Shown here piece after piece: positions 24,422 to 37,500 of a DNA stretch of 64,000 nt. The translations under genes were made by a program, and so were the position numbers. This DNA comes from Eunapius fragilis (lineage: Eukaryota > Porifera > Demospongiae > Spongillida > Spongillidae). Below the pieces are notes generated by a model that saw only the letters and a program-made list of their open reading frames with translations, was not told where the DNA came from and ran no database searches. Location: contig OY811973.1 in the NCBI GenBank assembly GCA_963681505.1, forward strand, positions 13,390,268 through 13,454,267, in the 5' to 3' direction. Every line of letters starts with the position of its first letter. Position 1 is the stretch's first letter.

Positions 24422-24875
24422 ATTTGATTACCGTGACTCGCGCGCTTGCATGTTTTATACTAATTATTGGTAAATAGGGGGAAATCCATGTGATTCACCG
24501 TTTCATTACGTTACGTCATGTTGCTTGGCACCCGAATTGGTTTCCACGTACGACGTAACATACGCAGTAATTTGATATTGTATTGTGTTCAGATTAACAA
24601 GCTCCCGAGATCCATTAATACGATGTCACGGGTAACCGGCCTTTACTTTTCTGATTCTGAATATCATAATAAATTGAAATGCGCGCACAGGCGAAACGAG
24701 CGAGGAGCCGCAATACAGTATTAGCCAGCTAAGAGGGGCTATGTTACAGAAAGACAGCGGCAATTAATTTTTGCCGCAATGCATGGTCCCGGATCCCGAT
24801 TCAAGACACACGCATGCGCAATCTATAGCCTCATCAAAAGTAATAGTGCTCATTATTTGGAATCCATCCGTGGTA
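24422..24875. promoter_or_regulatory. Shared promoter region between R2 and NOMO
   Basis: Only 454 bp separate the divergent start codons of R2 (24419-24421, minus) and NOMO (24876-24878, plus). The interval holds CpG-bearing sequence and ACGCATGCGCAA (near 24809), close to the NRF1 consensus. No TATA box was seen. A shortened version of the interval recurs between the R3 start and a NOMO exon-1 relic (57361-57520). Bidirectional transcription is inferred from arrangement only. Confidence 0.55.
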
Positions 24876-26023
24876 ATGTTCTCCAACTGCTTATTTGGTT
24901 TGACCGTGGTGTTTTTGTTTGCACCGTCATGTGCCCAAGACGTTTACGGATGTGGTGGCTTTGTGCGTTCTCGCTTTCCGATTGATTTTGGACGAATTCA
25001 GGTAGTAGCTTAGTGATGCATAATTATTCGTAGCAGCTGGAGACATTGTAATCACAATTACGCAGGCGAAGTTGTTTACAAAAAGTGGTGTACAGAAGGG
25101 TGCGGCAGAATGCGCCCCTACTAATGGATACTTTTTGCTGCCAGTATATGACAAGGTAAACCAGAGATAATATATAGACCGAGATGCTGTTGTAGTTAGA
25201 AGCATCTATCTCCCCCCTACCCCCATTTTCTCCAGGGCGAGTATGTGTTAAAATTGGAGCCGCCTTTTGGTTGGACATTCGGTTTGTTATTTGTTTGTTT
25301 ACAAGCAGAAAGATGTGTTGTATGATGGTGAATTACTCGTTCCCAGACCCGCCGTCGGTTCAGTTGATGGTCGATGGTGAAACGGACGCCTGCAGTCGTT
25401 CACAAGACATTAATTTCGATCTTCTGGGCTTCACTATTTATGGCCAGGTACTGAATTTTTGTTAAATATAAATATTAATACTGATGTTGGAATATTTCAG
25501 GTTCTTAGTCTAGGGCAATCCTATGGTTCTCTTGGTGTGACTGTAGAATTGTTGAAAGGAGATGGGGGGAAGTTTGATACTGTTACTGAAAACCAGGGAA
25601 GGTGAGCTGCCTTGTGTGTGCTTACTGATGGTGGTGATGTGTGATGGTGGTGTGATGATGTGTCGTGGTGAGGTGATATGTTGTGAGTCGTCATGGTGAT
25701 GGTGATGCTTGCGATGGTGTCTGGCAGTTTGGGAGTTAATTTTAATGATATCCTTTGCAGGTTCTTGTTTGTGGGTGTGGCCCCGGGAGTATACACACTA
25801 ATGGCTTCTCATCCAATCTGGAGTGTTAGAAAGGTATTATTGGGGGGCGGGGGGGGGGGGGGGGGGGTAGTGTGGAAAGTATTACCGGGTGGGTGTGGCA
25901 TGTTCTCTACAGACTGATGTGTCGGTGAAGGTTGTGGCAGATTCAGTAGAAGTTCCTTCAGGCAGTCTGGTTGTCACTGGGTTTGATGTCAAGGTGGGTT
26001 TGTGGGTCTGGGGAGGAGGAGGT

Positions 26024-26059
<36 letters not shown>

Positions 26060-26553
26060 TGGATAGGTGAGGCTGATGGCTGGAAGGTGGATGTGGTGTG
26101 TTCTGTTGTCTCTAAAAATGTTATTCCTCCAGGGCTTTGTAAGGAGCAAGAAGGAACCCATCTCTAACGTTCAGTTCCTGCTCTATCCTTTGTCGGTAGA
26201 TCAGGTGAGTGTCATGTGATCAAACATGAGAGTCATGTGGGGATATCTGCACAATGGCAGTGTGGGGTATGTGTGTCATCACATTGAGGGTAACAATTGC
26301 TCATTCATACCATTATAAAAGGTTTTACCATTCAGATGTTTATGGATCTCCTGCTTTTAATATTGTCCCCCCCCCCCCCCCCCCCCCCTCAAGATGGGAT
26401 GGCATACAGAACAATAGCATTTAGTGGGTGTGACCTTTATTGTGACCACGCATACATACATACATACATACATACATACATACACACACATACATACATA
26501 CATACATACATACATACATACATACATACATACATACATACATACATACACAC

Positions 26554-26586
<33 letters not shown>

Positions 26587-29500
26587 CATACATACATACA
26601 TGCATACATACATGCATACATACATACATACATACATACATGCATACATACATGCATACACACATACATACATACACACACACATACACACACACACACA
26701 GCAGCAGCTGGACTGTGAGAGGTCATCTATATCTGGTGTGCAGGAACAGCCATCATGTGTGGCTGTTTCTGGGGACAATGGAGATTTTACCTTCCCTTCC
26801 TTAACTCCTGGGCGATACAAGCTGGTTGGTTTTTTCTTATTCTTGAGGAAGTCACAGGTCACATGACCTGTCATGTGATTTGATTGCTCAGGTTCCACAC
26901 TATCATCATGACCAGATTGTGTTTGAAGTTCTACCAACTGAACTGATGTTTACTGTCGTCAATGATACCGTTCAACTCAAGGTATTGGTTGCCATGGTAA
27001 CATGTGTAATACCAGGGAACCCCCCCCCCAACTGATGAAGATGTGATCATGTGCAGGTTGTAAATATTGATCTTCTTCTGTGTAGCCTGCCTTTGAAGTT
27101 CAAGGCTTTTCAGTTACAGGTCGAGTTTTGAGGTCTGTAGAGGTGAGAGCAATGTGTGTGATAGAGAGGGATGAGGTTTGCTGTGTGTGATGGGGAGGGA
27201 TGAGGTGTGCTGTGTGATGGGGAGGGATGAGGTGTGCTATGTGTGATGGGGAGGGCTGAGGTGTGCTATGTGATGGGGAGGGATGAGGTGTGCTATGTGT
27301 GATGGGGAGGGCTAAGGTGTGTTGTGTGTGATGGGGAGGGATGAGGTGTGCTATGTGTGATGGGGAGGGCTGAGGTGTGCTGTGTGATGGAGAGGGATGA
27401 GGTGTGCTATGTGTGATGGGGAGGGCTAAGGTGTGCTATGTGTGATGGGGAGGGCTAAGGTGTGCTATGTGTGATGGGGAGGGATGAGGTGTGCTGTGTG
27501 TGATGGGGAGGGCTGAGGTGTGCTGTGTGTGATGGGGAGGGATGAGGTGTGCTGTGTGATGGGGAGGGCTGAGGTGTATTGTGTGTGATGGGAGGGCTGA
27601 AGTGTGCTGTGTGATGGGGAGGGCTGAGGTGTGCTGTGTGTGATGAGGAGGATCTTACCTGCTGCTGGGGAAGAGTTATATTGTGAACTTGAGAGGACAA
27701 TGCAAGAACCTTACACAAAGTACAAATAACTGTTGGGTGGGTGGGAGGAAAACCTGGGGGAAGCACCCCAAACAGAACACATTTCCACAACAGTCTCCTG
27801 CTATGACGTAAAAGGTGTGAGATGATGTAATTTTGTGCATTGATATGCCAGAAATGTTGAAACACGGACCATTCCTTAATGGGGTGTGTGTGTGTGAAGA
27901 GTATTCTGTAAATAAGACCAGCAGAAAACAAATGGATGGTGGTGGTGGTCTACCATGATCTGGAGGACTGATGGCAATTACATGTATTAGGATCAGGAGG
28001 CTCATGTCTGGTGCAATGACTTTACTAGGAGTGAGATCATTGTGGTTGCAGTTCTACACTCTACCCTGATCTCATTATAACCACAAGGATCTCCCATTGC
28101 CCACTGATGGCAGACACCAGTCTTCTGATCCTAATAATTGCCATCTGGTCCTCCTGACCGCATCCAACAAGGCAAGTGTTATATGGGTTGTCTTGGTTAT
28201 GGTGATGCAACATATTTGAACACCCCATCTGCTGGTCTTCTGACCCATGTTTCAATAACTGTTAAAACTTCTGGTGTATCTTATAAAGCACAGTATACTA
28301 TCCAATGGTTGGGGGAACATGTGGCAAACAGAACACATGCAGTACCCACTCGGTCATCGAGAAAATTTGCAGCTTGATGATAGAGAAAATAGTTGTCTTA
28401 GTCCCAATGTATACGCTGTATTTTCCCTTATGATGACGGAACGGGACTGTATCCACGACAGTCCAAACTCGCATGAAGCCAAAGCTTCATTTCAAAACGG
28501 AGTTTATCTTTTTGTATGCAGTCTGTTGTGATGAGAGGACAAGCAGAGCAGGTTCTGCAGAGAACACCAGATGTATAATAATGACACTGCCTCTACCACC
28601 TTTCCTCAAGTTGTCTTTCTGTGTTGTTTTCTGCTGACAGCTGACATCGATTTTAGAGAGCATCAGGCTTGCATTGCGTCTGAGATATGTACCCATTTTC
28701 ATGTAGCGTAGTTTGATTGTTCAGCGGTCCCGCTTTAAAAGGTGTGGCTCTGGCTGGCTATGTGTATAAGGTAGTATGCCCTACAATTTTGCTCTGTGTT
28801 CATTCATCTGGATATTCAGTTTTTCCCCACGTATTGCTTGTTGCAGACCGAACACCGGATGTCACGACCACTCTTTGATGATTTTACCCTGCGTTTCTTC
28901 TTGCTTGTGTCCTGATCATTTGGCCTCCTCCCCCCCCCCCCCCCCCCCTGCATTCTGTTACCAAATGACGTCAAACCAAAAGGAGGGTTTTATTTTTACT
29001 TGTATTGCATGCCACCACGTGGGGCACAGGTTTTGTGGGGCAACCGCAACAAGCTTCATTGCTGTCCTCAAGCCGAGACATCGTCTCAACTTCTGTTTGC
29101 GTGCGATGTGTGCTATTCGACGCATGCGCGGCTTTTTGACATTCTTGCAGCTGCTGAACCAAAGAGCCGTCATAATGGATTTGAGCAGTAGCAGCTGCCC
29201 CGATGGTTCTTATTGCTACACGACGTCGCTGCTGGCAAGTTCCGAAGGTTTTCGAGACATCGACTTCTCTGATAACGAAATTAAAGAAGAGGATATCCAG
29301 GAATGCTTCCGTGACAGAGAATATAATTCTGACAGTTCTGGAGACAAAGAAGTCGAAGGCTTTCCAGAGAAGGACGACTCCGACAATGATAGTTCTTCGG
29401 AGAAAGAAGGGGATAAGAAGGAGGTCAAAAACAGAAAAGAGCGAGAGAGAGTTGAAAAAATGAACTCTGCTTTTATCGAGCTTCAAGGTCTGCTGTCTCT

Positions 29501-31454
29501 CTCAGCGAAGACCACCAAGCATGACACCCTTGTGGCTGCTGTTGATGAAATAAAACGTTTGGAATCGGATATCATACATCTTGCTGGACGGTGCACGGTA
29601 CCGAAGCCTTTGGGTCGCAAGCGGTCGCGGGTCTCTGGCAAGAAGAGACCTCCTAACAAATTCCTGCAGTTTTCTAAGGCATTTCGCAGCACCTTCCTCC
29701 GGCTGCTGCAGGAGCATAAAAGTGTCGACCGCGTGGACAACAGAGAGGTTACTAAATTCTTGAGCGTTGTTTGGAAGCAACTAGATGACGACGATAAGGC
29801 TAAGGACTGGACTACAGCCCCTGCAATTGACCGCAAGCGGTGCTCCAATATGGCTATCTCTATGCTTTCCAGGCTGCTGCTATAGCATTTATATTCTCTT
29901 AACCGCGCATATTCTTAAACCGCGCGTGGATTTGATTTGCTTTTTATATCCTTCAGCTCATGTAAAACAAAAATTAAATTTTAATCGCTAACCGCTCTCC
30001 TATATCTCGTGCTCAGACGCTTACATTATCTTACATGGTTGACAGGGTAGCCAACAAGAATTGTACTAGTCTAGTCCTCTTGTGAAGACGTTGTGTAAGT
30101 AGGTAGAGCAGAGAACATGAGGGTGAAGGCAGAGCCTAGCGTTTTTACCACACACACACACACACACACATGTCAAGTAAAGAATTACCATTTTCTTCTG
30201 GGGTAAAAAGATATGGCAGCAGGTATTTATAATTCTCATTACACAACTACTGCACGTGCAGTCTAGTTGACCAAACAAGCTTAGTCATTTTGGTGCATCA
30301 GGGAACTATGCTGAAAGGGTACATGTCATTACAGGAGGAACCAGTCACCTAGCAACGTGTTCATGGTCATACACCTCCCCACTTGTACAATAAGGGACAC
30401 AAAGCCAACCTCTTTCCTGACAACCTCCATCCATTTTTGTAATGTTTCTCCTGTTCTAGTGTTGCCCGCTGATGTCCTAAATGAAGGTAGCCTTGTCCTT
30501 CATGAAGCCTTGATGCTGCTAAGAGCTACAGACAGGCCAGTTAGGTATCAAATTCCAATGGAGCGTGAAATAGCTTTGCTTAATAGCTCTGTATATTAGT
30601 AGCTTGGGAGAAGTTGGTGGCTTAAGGGCTTGAGGTTAGAGAAGGCTGCTCTTGTTGGCGTAAGGTTAGGGAAGGCTGCTCTTGTTGGCTTAAGGTTAGA
30701 GAAGGCTGTTCTTGTTGGCTTAAGGTTAGAGAAAGCTGCTCTTGTTGGCTTAAGGTTAGAGAAGGCTGTTCTTGTTGGCTTAAGGTTAGAGAAGGCTGTT
30801 CTTGTTGGCTTAAGGTTAGAGAAAGCTGCTCTTGTTGGCTTAAGGTTAGAGAAGGCTGCTCTTGTTGGCCGCCACTGCTCCACTGAAGAAGTATTTAACC
30901 TCACTGGCTTTGCATAATCTTTGATCATTCATAGTAATCAATTGTATTCATAAGCGGAGGATGTGGTACGTGAAATTCTATTGCAGCTGTGTTTTTTGGG
31001 GTCCACGTGTGGTTGATTCTATTGCAGCTGTGTTGTGATGCCTATCCATATCTTGCAGGGTCCACCTATTGTAGGGGCTACCGTGTATGAGTCTGGTGTG
31101 ATCAAGGCCACCACTAACAGTGAAGGACGATACCAGCTGTTCAACATCACCACTGGTGACTACATGATAATGGTGAGTCTTTGACACCTGCACCCATTTC
31201 ACAATCTGTCCTTTATCACTTATGCCATCTGTTCGATTTAACCTTACCTCATGTACCCATCATTTAACCCCCTCCCTCATCTCTTAGTTTAACCCCCTCC
31301 CTCATCTCTCCATCTTCCCTTCCTTGCCTCTCCATCTTCCCTCCCTCATGCTCTCTGTCAGGTGGAGGCACCAGATATGGAGTTTGATGAACTTCAAATC
31401 TATGTTACTCCAGCCACACCTTACCTTGTTGACATCAGTCCCACAAGGTGTGTG

Positions 31455-31530
<76 letters not shown>

Positions 31531-34500
31531 GTGATCGTTGATTCTCCTCTCCTAGGTTTGCAGTGTGTGGGAATGTAGTGATAACCATACCACCTGCCAA
31601 AGGCATAACTGTAAGTGCCCTTCCTTCCCCATAAGTCCTTCGTTTCCACATCCTATCCCTTTAACCCTTCTCTCTTACACCCCCCCCCCCCCCAACCATA
31701 CTGCTTCTTTCCCTCTCCCCACACTGCTCCCTTCCCTCTCCACACTGCTCCCTTTTCTCTCCACACACTGCTCTCTTCCCTCTCCACACTGCTCTCTTCC
31801 CTCTCCACACTGCTCCCTTCCCTCTCACACACTGCTCCCTTCCCTCTCACACACTGCTCCCTTTTCTCTCCACACACTGCTCTCTTCCCTCTCCACACTG
31901 CTCCCTTCCCTCTCACACACTGCTCCCTTTTCTCTCCACACACTGCTCTCTTCCCTCTCCACACTGCTCCCTTCCCTCTCACACACTGCTCCCTTTTCTC
32001 TCCACACACTGCTCTCTTCCCTCTCCACACACTGCTCCTTTCTCTCTCTCTTTCTCCCCACACTGCTCTCTCTCTCTCTCTTCCACACACTGCTCCCTTC
32101 CCTCTCCCTCATCCCACACTGCTACATTCTCACAACATGCCCATTATATCAGGTTTCCAGGAGATACATGTGTTCAACTCATCTTCCCGGGCCAAGCCTG
32201 TGCAGACAAAGAGATCTGATCAGAAGGGCAACTTCTGTTTCATGCTGTCCTCAGGGAACTACCAGGTGGAGGTAAGGTGGTGATGTGGAGTGTGGAGAAG
32301 GGGAGATATGCAGGGTGGGTAGGGAGGTAGGGGGAGGTGCTCGAGGTGGTCGTGTTTGCAATCAATGAATGTAGTTTCCCAGATGGCTGCTCAAAAAGGT
32401 TCATTTGGTACCTTTTACATAAAGTTTGTCCCAAGCTGGTCTCTCCCTCCCTCCCTCCCTCCCTCCCTCCCTCCCTCCCTCCTCCCTCCCTCCCTCCCTC
32501 CCTCTCTCCCTCCCTCCCTCCCTCCCTCCCTCCTCCCTCCCTCCCTCCCTCCCTCCCTCCCTCCCTCCCTCCCTCTCTCCCTCTCTCCCTCTCTCCCTCT
32601 CACACACACACACAAGCTGGTTTTTTTCTCCAACAGGAAATAGCCCTGCATCCATTAGTTGTATGGCCCTCAAAATAAGTCAATGTTGCTCTGTACTGGA
32701 GGGACCGATTAACAAAGTATCGCATATAATTTCCACCCTCTGCCCCCTGTATTGCATGTAAGCCACACCCTCTCCTCCACTCCCTATATCACTTGTAAGC
32801 CACACCCCTCCACCCCCTGTTTCACATGTAAGCCCCACCCCCTCCTCCACCCCTGTATCACATGTAAGCCCCACCCCCTCCTCCGTCCCATGGTAATTAT
32901 AGACATTACATGCACTGTAATAAGTTTAAGGAGGGAGGCATTAATTGAAATGTCATGTTTAACCTCCTAATCTAATTGTAGTAGGCAGTGATTATTATCA
33001 CCTCCTAATAAGGATAGGTTCACATCACTAACGTTCAACTTCACTGATCAGGAGCATACTTGTTGGTATGTTTTGAATGGTGGGGGGGGGGGGAGGGTGG
33101 GGTCTCGATGTTCATATGGTGACAGCCTTTGTGTGCAATGATGATTGCTTTGGTAGCATATTATGGTGGTCCTTTTTGCAATTGCACACACAGATGTTGC
33201 ATTACATTACAAGTACCTTAGCCATGACCTGCTTACAAGTACCTTAACCATGACCTGCTTACAAGTACCCTTAACCATGACCTGCTTACAAGTACCCTTA
33301 ACCATGACCTCCTTACAAGTACCCTTAACCATGACCTGCTTACAAGTACCTTATCCATGACCTGCTTACAAGTACCTTAACCATGACCTCCTTACAAGTA
33401 CCCTTAACCATGACCTGCTTACAAGTACCTTAGCCATGACCTGCTTACAAGTACCTTAACCATGACCTCCTTACAAGTACCTTAACCATGACCTGCTTAC
33501 AAGTACCTTAACCATGACCTGCTTACAAGTACCTTAACCATGACCTGCTTACAAGTACCCTTAACCATGACCTCCTTACAAGTACCTTAGCCATGACCTG
33601 CTTACAAGTACCTTAGCCATGACCTGCTTACAAGTACCCTTAACCATGACCTGCTTACAAGTACCTTAGACATGACCTGCTTACAAGTACCCTTAACCAT
33701 GACCTGCTTACAAGTACCTTAGCCATGACCTGCTTACAAGTACCTTAGCCATGACCTGCTTACAAGTACCTTAGCCATGACCTGCTTACAAGTACCCTTA
33801 ACCATGACCTGCTTACAAGTACCCTTAACCATGACCTGCTTACAAGTACCTTAGCCATGACCTGCTTACAAGTACCTTAACCATGACCTGCTTACAAGTA
33901 CCCTTAACCATGACCTGCTTACAAGTACCTTAACCATGACCTGCTTACAAGTACCTTAGCCATGACCTGCTTACAAGTACCTTAGCCATGACCTCCTTAC
34001 AAGTACCTTAGCCATGACCTGCTTACAAGTACCTTAACCATGACCTGCTTACAAGTACCTTAGCCATGACCTGCTTACAAGTACCCTTAACCATGACCTG
34101 CTTACAAGTACCTTAGCCATGACCTGCTTACAAGTACCCTTAACCATGACCTGCTTACAAGTACCTTAACCATGACCTCCTTACAAGTACCTTAACCATG
34201 ACCTGCTTACAAGTACCTTAGCCATGACCTGCTTACAAGTACCCTTAACCATGACCTGCTTACAAGTACCTTAGCCATGACCTGCTTACAAGTACCCTTA
34301 ACCATGACCTGCTTACAAGTACCTTAACCATGACCTGCTTACAAGTACCCTTAACCATGACCTGCTTACAAGTACCCTTAGCCATGACCTCCTTACAAGT
34401 ACCTTAACCATGACCTGCTTACAAGTACCCTTAGCCATCACCCCCTGGCTGCACATTGCAGTTACTCTTGTTACCTCTTTTAAAAAAATAAAAGAATGTC

Positions 34501-37500
34501 TGGCTCTCCATAACCAGGGGTGGTTTCTGGTCCTCCATAACCAAAGGTGGTGTCTGGTCCTCCATAACCAAAGGTGGTCTCTGACCCTCCATAACCATCG
34601 ATTTTCTCTCTGGTTTTTTGCCTGCATGAGTAGTTAGAGGCGAGGGGGTTGTATAGACTAGCTCATTAACAACACCTACCTTTACCGTCTCCAGGCAACG
34701 GTCTCTGATCAGGAGAGGCATATGGGTCTGATTTTCTCTCCTCCAACCTCTCCCGTCACTGTGGTGGATACACCCATCCTTAGTGGGGTCACCTTCACAC
34801 AATACACCACCACCCTCACTGGTACACTGCTGTGTAAGGAGGCGTGTCCTCCTGGGATCAAGGTTCATTTTGGGTGGGAGCAACCGGGGAGTCAGCTGGT
34901 GCCAAAGAAAGCAGAAGTCATGGTATGGTTGGGAGGGGAGGGGAGGAGAGGGGAGGGGAGGGGAGGGGAGGGGAGGTGGGATGGAAATGAGGGAGACATG
35001 CATTGTATATAATGGTTTTTGAATGCTCCCCCCACCAAAAGGTGCAGGCTTCCTCTAACATAGGCCACTTCAAGTTTGAGGGAATTTTGCCAGGGAAAGG
35101 AACTGGTCAGTGATTGGTTGAATCACTTGTTGCACTGTTCATATTGTACCATGTGTACTGTGCACACAGTGGACATTTCTAATCCTGTATGGTGCTGGAA
35201 GGAGCAGTCAATACCGGTATCCATTTCACCTGATCAGGTCACAGCTCTGACCTTCGAACAGAGCGGCTATCTCCTGAGGTGTTCACTTTCACACGATGCA
35301 GTGCTGGTTAGTGTGGTGTGATGTGTGGTGTGATGTGTGGTGTGTGAAGTGTGTGGTGTGTGATATGGGATAGTGAAGTGTGTGATGTGTGATATGGGAT
35401 AGTGAAGTGTGTGATATGGGATAGTGAAGTGTGAAGTGATATGGGATAGTGAAGTGTGATGTGTGATATGGCATAGTGAAGTGTGATGTGTGATATGGGA
35501 TAGTGAAGTGTGTGATGTGTGATATGGGATAGTGAAGTGTGGGATATGGGATAGTGAAGTGTGATGTTTGTGCAGTTGTTTTGTAGTGCAGTGTACATGG
35601 AGTGGTCTCATGGATGGGGGAGGGGATATTGTACATGAAGTGGTCTCATGGATGGGGGGAGGGGGATATTGTACATGAAGTGGTCTCATGGATGGGGGAG
35701 GGGGATATTGTACATGAAGTGGTCTCATGGATGGGGGGAGGGGGATATTGTACATGAAGTGGTCTCATGGATGGGGGGGGGGGATATTGTACATGAAGTG
35801 GTCTCATGGATGGGGGGAGGGGGATATTGTACATGAAGTGGTCTCATGGATGGGGGAGGGGGGGATATTGTACATGGAGTGGTCTCATGGATGGGGGAGG
35901 GGATATTGTACATGAAGTGGTCTCATGGATGGGGGGAGGGGGATATTGTACATGGAGTGGTCTCATGGATGGGGGAGGGGATATTGTACATGGAGTGGTC
36001 TCATGGATGGGGGGAGGGGGATATTGTACATGAAGTGGTCTCATGGATGGGGGAGGGGATATTGTACATGAAGTGGTCTCATGGATGGGGGGGGGGGATA
36101 TTGTACATGAAGTGGTCTCATGGATGGGGGAGGGGATATTGTACATGAAGTGGTCTCATGGATGGGGGAGGGGATATTGTACATGAAGTGGTCTCATGGA
36201 TGGGGGAGGGGATATTGTACATGAAGTGGTCTCATGGATGGGGGAGGGGATATTGTACATGAAGTGGTCTCATGGATGGGGGAGGGGATATTGTACATGA
36301 AGTGGTCTCATGGATGGGGGAGGGGATATTGTACATGAAGTGGTCTCATGGATGGGGGAGGGGATATTGTACATGGAGTGGTCTCATGGATGGGGGAGGG
36401 GGATATTGTACATGAAGTGGTCTCATGGATGGGGGGAGGGGATATTGTACATGAAGTGGTCTCATGGATGGGGGAGGGGGATATTGTACATGAAGTGGTC
36501 TCATGGATGGGGGGGGGGGGGGGGGATATTGTGTTCCAACTATTCGTTTTGCCTTGGATTAAAAGCATATGGGACAGACTTTTGGTTTTATTGTATAATA
36601 AAATAAGAGCACCCCCACCCCTCACTCCCATCCCTCACTCCCACCCCTCACTCCCATCCCTCACCCCTCACCCCTCACCCCCATGTGTCCATTGCTCTGC
36701 CATCATCCTTTCCTTCTTGGTAGAGTTATCATCTTGGGGGTAAGGCGCCTGTCGAGGTAGGACTGAAGAGAGGAAACTGCTCTGTGTGTCTCAGTGATCC
36801 AGGTAATGTGGAAGGGGAGGGCCTTCTGTTGCTATAGTTACGTGCATGTGATGTGCTCCCTTGACCTATGAGGTGTGTTTCATGTGTCATGCCCATATAT
36901 GGAGTGGTAGGGGCTTTCTGTGGCATGCACTGTAGTATGTTTTATGTATCATGCCCATATATGGAGTGGGAGGGTGGGCCCCCTTGTGTGTGTCACAGAT
37001 GATGCATACTCTTGTATCCTAGCAACCAAGTGAGTATGTTTACTGTCTCTCAGGTATGTACACTGTGAAGCCAAAGTCATGCCACTGGTTTGGATCTGAA
37101 ACGTACACCTTTGACACGTAAGGAAATGAAACAGCTGTATCTTCAGATGGTTTAGTGATGTAATCACTGCAATGTGTTGCATTTCTTCGTGTGTACATAT
37201 TAAGGATGGTCACTTTGTGTACATGTGTGTGTGTGTGCACGTATGAAGGATGTGTACTGTGATTCTTGACCACTCCCACTTCTCCCTCTTTCCCAGGGCA
37301 TCCCCCACTCGTCTTAACCTCACCTCCCAGCGGCACTGGTTGGATGTCATGGTAACGGCTCAGCAGACAGATGACATCACACTAGTGGTCCGCTCCCTGA
37401 GGTACACGAGCAAAGAACACACCCACAGGCCCACCCTTGTCACGGAGGTCCAGCAAGAGGGTGTGGCCACAGGGACCGTGTTTAATTATAAGTTCTCCTT

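Noticed and set aside
28776-29174. Longer N-terminus (133 extra residues) for the bHLH/HMG protein
   Set aside because: The extra part includes a translated poly-C tract and TATA/CRE-like motifs and looks like promoter and 5' UTR. A start at 29175 is more likely, but this is not proven.
31565-32283. Leu/Ser/Pro repeat frames of more than 220 residues
   Set aside because: Pyrimidine-rich minisatellite in intron 14; exons 14 and 15 splice around it in phase.
36310-36606. Repeat frames with [13 protein letters not shown] units
   Set aside because: Translation of the 38-40-bp minisatellite in NOMO intron 18.
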